Positions 11,936-12,400 of a stretch of DNA of 12,400 nucleotides are shown piece after piece. Both the position numbers and the translations under genes were made by a program. The notes below the pieces were generated by a model. It was not told where the DNA came from, did no database searches, and saw only the letters and a list, made by a program, of their open reading frames with translations. How positions within the stretch are numbered: the first letter of the stretch is position 1; each line of letters begins with the position of its first letter. Origin of the DNA: Streptococcus sp. Its GTDB lineage: Bacteria > Bacillota > Bacilli > Lactobacillales > Aerococcaceae. The stretch spans positions 1 to 12,400 of the forward strand of contig JABZYY010000029.1 of NCBI GenBank assembly GCA_015264885.1, written 5' to 3'.

Positions 11936-12400
11936 ATGAGTATTGAGATTCAACACTTATCCAAAACATTTTTCCCTGGGACTTCACGTGAACATAAGGC
12001 GCTAAAAAACGTCAGCTTATCGATTCAAGAAGGGGACTTCATTACGATTGTCGGTGGGAATGGTGCTGGTAAATCGACTTTCCTAAACGCGATTGCGGGT
12101 AATTTTTCTTTAGACGAAGGAACAATCTCATTCGGAGGTCATCAAATCGAGCATACGGCGGATTTTGAACGTGCGGCCTACATCAGTCGTGTCTTCCAAG
12201 ACCCAATGCAAGGAACGGCACCTCGTATGACAGTGGCTGAAAACTTAGCCTTGGCAAATCGTCGTGGTCAAAAACGTAGCCTGTTTAAAACGTCGTCAAA
12301 AGAAGAGTTACAACAATTCGAGGCCTTACTAGCCCCCCTAGGACTTGGCTTAGAAGACCGTCTTCATACAGAAATCGGACTATTATCAGGAGGACAACGT
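11936..12400 (+). CDS. trpZ: Tryptophan ABC transporter ATPase TrpZ (partial; right edge)
   Basis: This is the nucleotide-binding subunit that drives TrpX/TrpY import. 155 codons are visible, starting MSIEIQHLSKTFFPGTSREH. Walker A is GGNGAGKST (about residues 40-48), the Q-loop is SRVFQDPMQGTAPRMTVAENLALA and the signature is LSGGQR at the edge of the window; Walker B and the switch His lie beyond it. The start is directly after the trpY stop, with an AAAGGGGG sequence upstream. The MQGTAPRMTVAENL pattern is characteristic of this family. Confidence 0.9.
   Translation, partial: MSIEIQHLSKTFFPGTSREHKALKNVSLSIQEGDFITIVGGNGAGKSTFLNAIAGNFSLDEGTISFGGHQIEHTADFERAAYISRVFQDPMQGTAPRMTVAENLALANRRGQKRSLFKTSSKEELQQFEALLAPLGLGLEDRLHTEIGLLSGGQR

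Overview
The window looks like chromosomal DNA of a low-GC Gram-positive bacterium of the Lactobacillales. The clues are strong AGGAGG-type ribosome binding sites, a class A sortase, a TrpX/TrpY-type aromatic amino-acid ABC transporter, a lipoprotein with a Bacillota-type lipobox, and many U-tailed intrinsic terminators. The exact genus cannot be fixed from the sequence; a Carnobacteriaceae- or Streptococcus-like host is a guess. I see no rRNA, tRNA, CRISPR array, prophage or intact transposase.

Layout. (1) 1-2318, minus strand: an ECF-type nickel/cobalt uptake operon cbiM-cbiQ-cbiO; cbiO runs off the left edge. (2) 2494-2766, plus: a 90-residue GNAT-like protein. It is followed by a probable 118-nt small RNA (2839-2956) with its own TATAAT box, C-rich single-stranded segments and a strong terminator. 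(3) 3018-4399, plus: an RsmC/YbxB-like methyltransferase and a class A sortase, two bases apart. They converge on a minus-strand CDF metal exporter (4441-5325), and the two sides share a bidirectional terminator. (4) 5326-5926: a gene-free repeat region holding two 91-bp tandem copies of one element, part of a third copy in inverted orientation, and a GC-rich hairpin. (5) 5927-7829, plus: a short-chain flavodoxin with its own terminator, then a small helix-turn-helix protein and an LtrA-family membrane protein. (6) 7892-9397, minus: a secreted lipoprotein flavin reductase of the fumarate-reductase family. (7) 9562-12400, plus: the tryptophan-type ABC transporter trpX-trpY-trpZ. A roughly 300-nt leader precedes it, and trpZ runs off the right edge.

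The most interesting part is the trp leader. It has a good promoter with a perfect 13-bp palindrome over its -10 box, and a 17-codon ORF with a good ribosome binding site and one Trp codon near its end. A chain of mutually exclusive RNA pairings follows, then two tandem intrinsic terminators before trpX. This is the logic of ribosome-mediated trp attenuation, here in front of a transporter in an organism group better known for T-box or TRAP control. No T-box sequence is visible. The second highlight is the C-rich small RNA, which carries CCCAA four times and a CCUCCU anti-Shine-Dalgarno sequence.

As a whole the region holds transport and surface functions: metal uptake, metal export, amino-acid uptake, a sortase and a surface flavin reductase. 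Most sit in short, separately terminated units.
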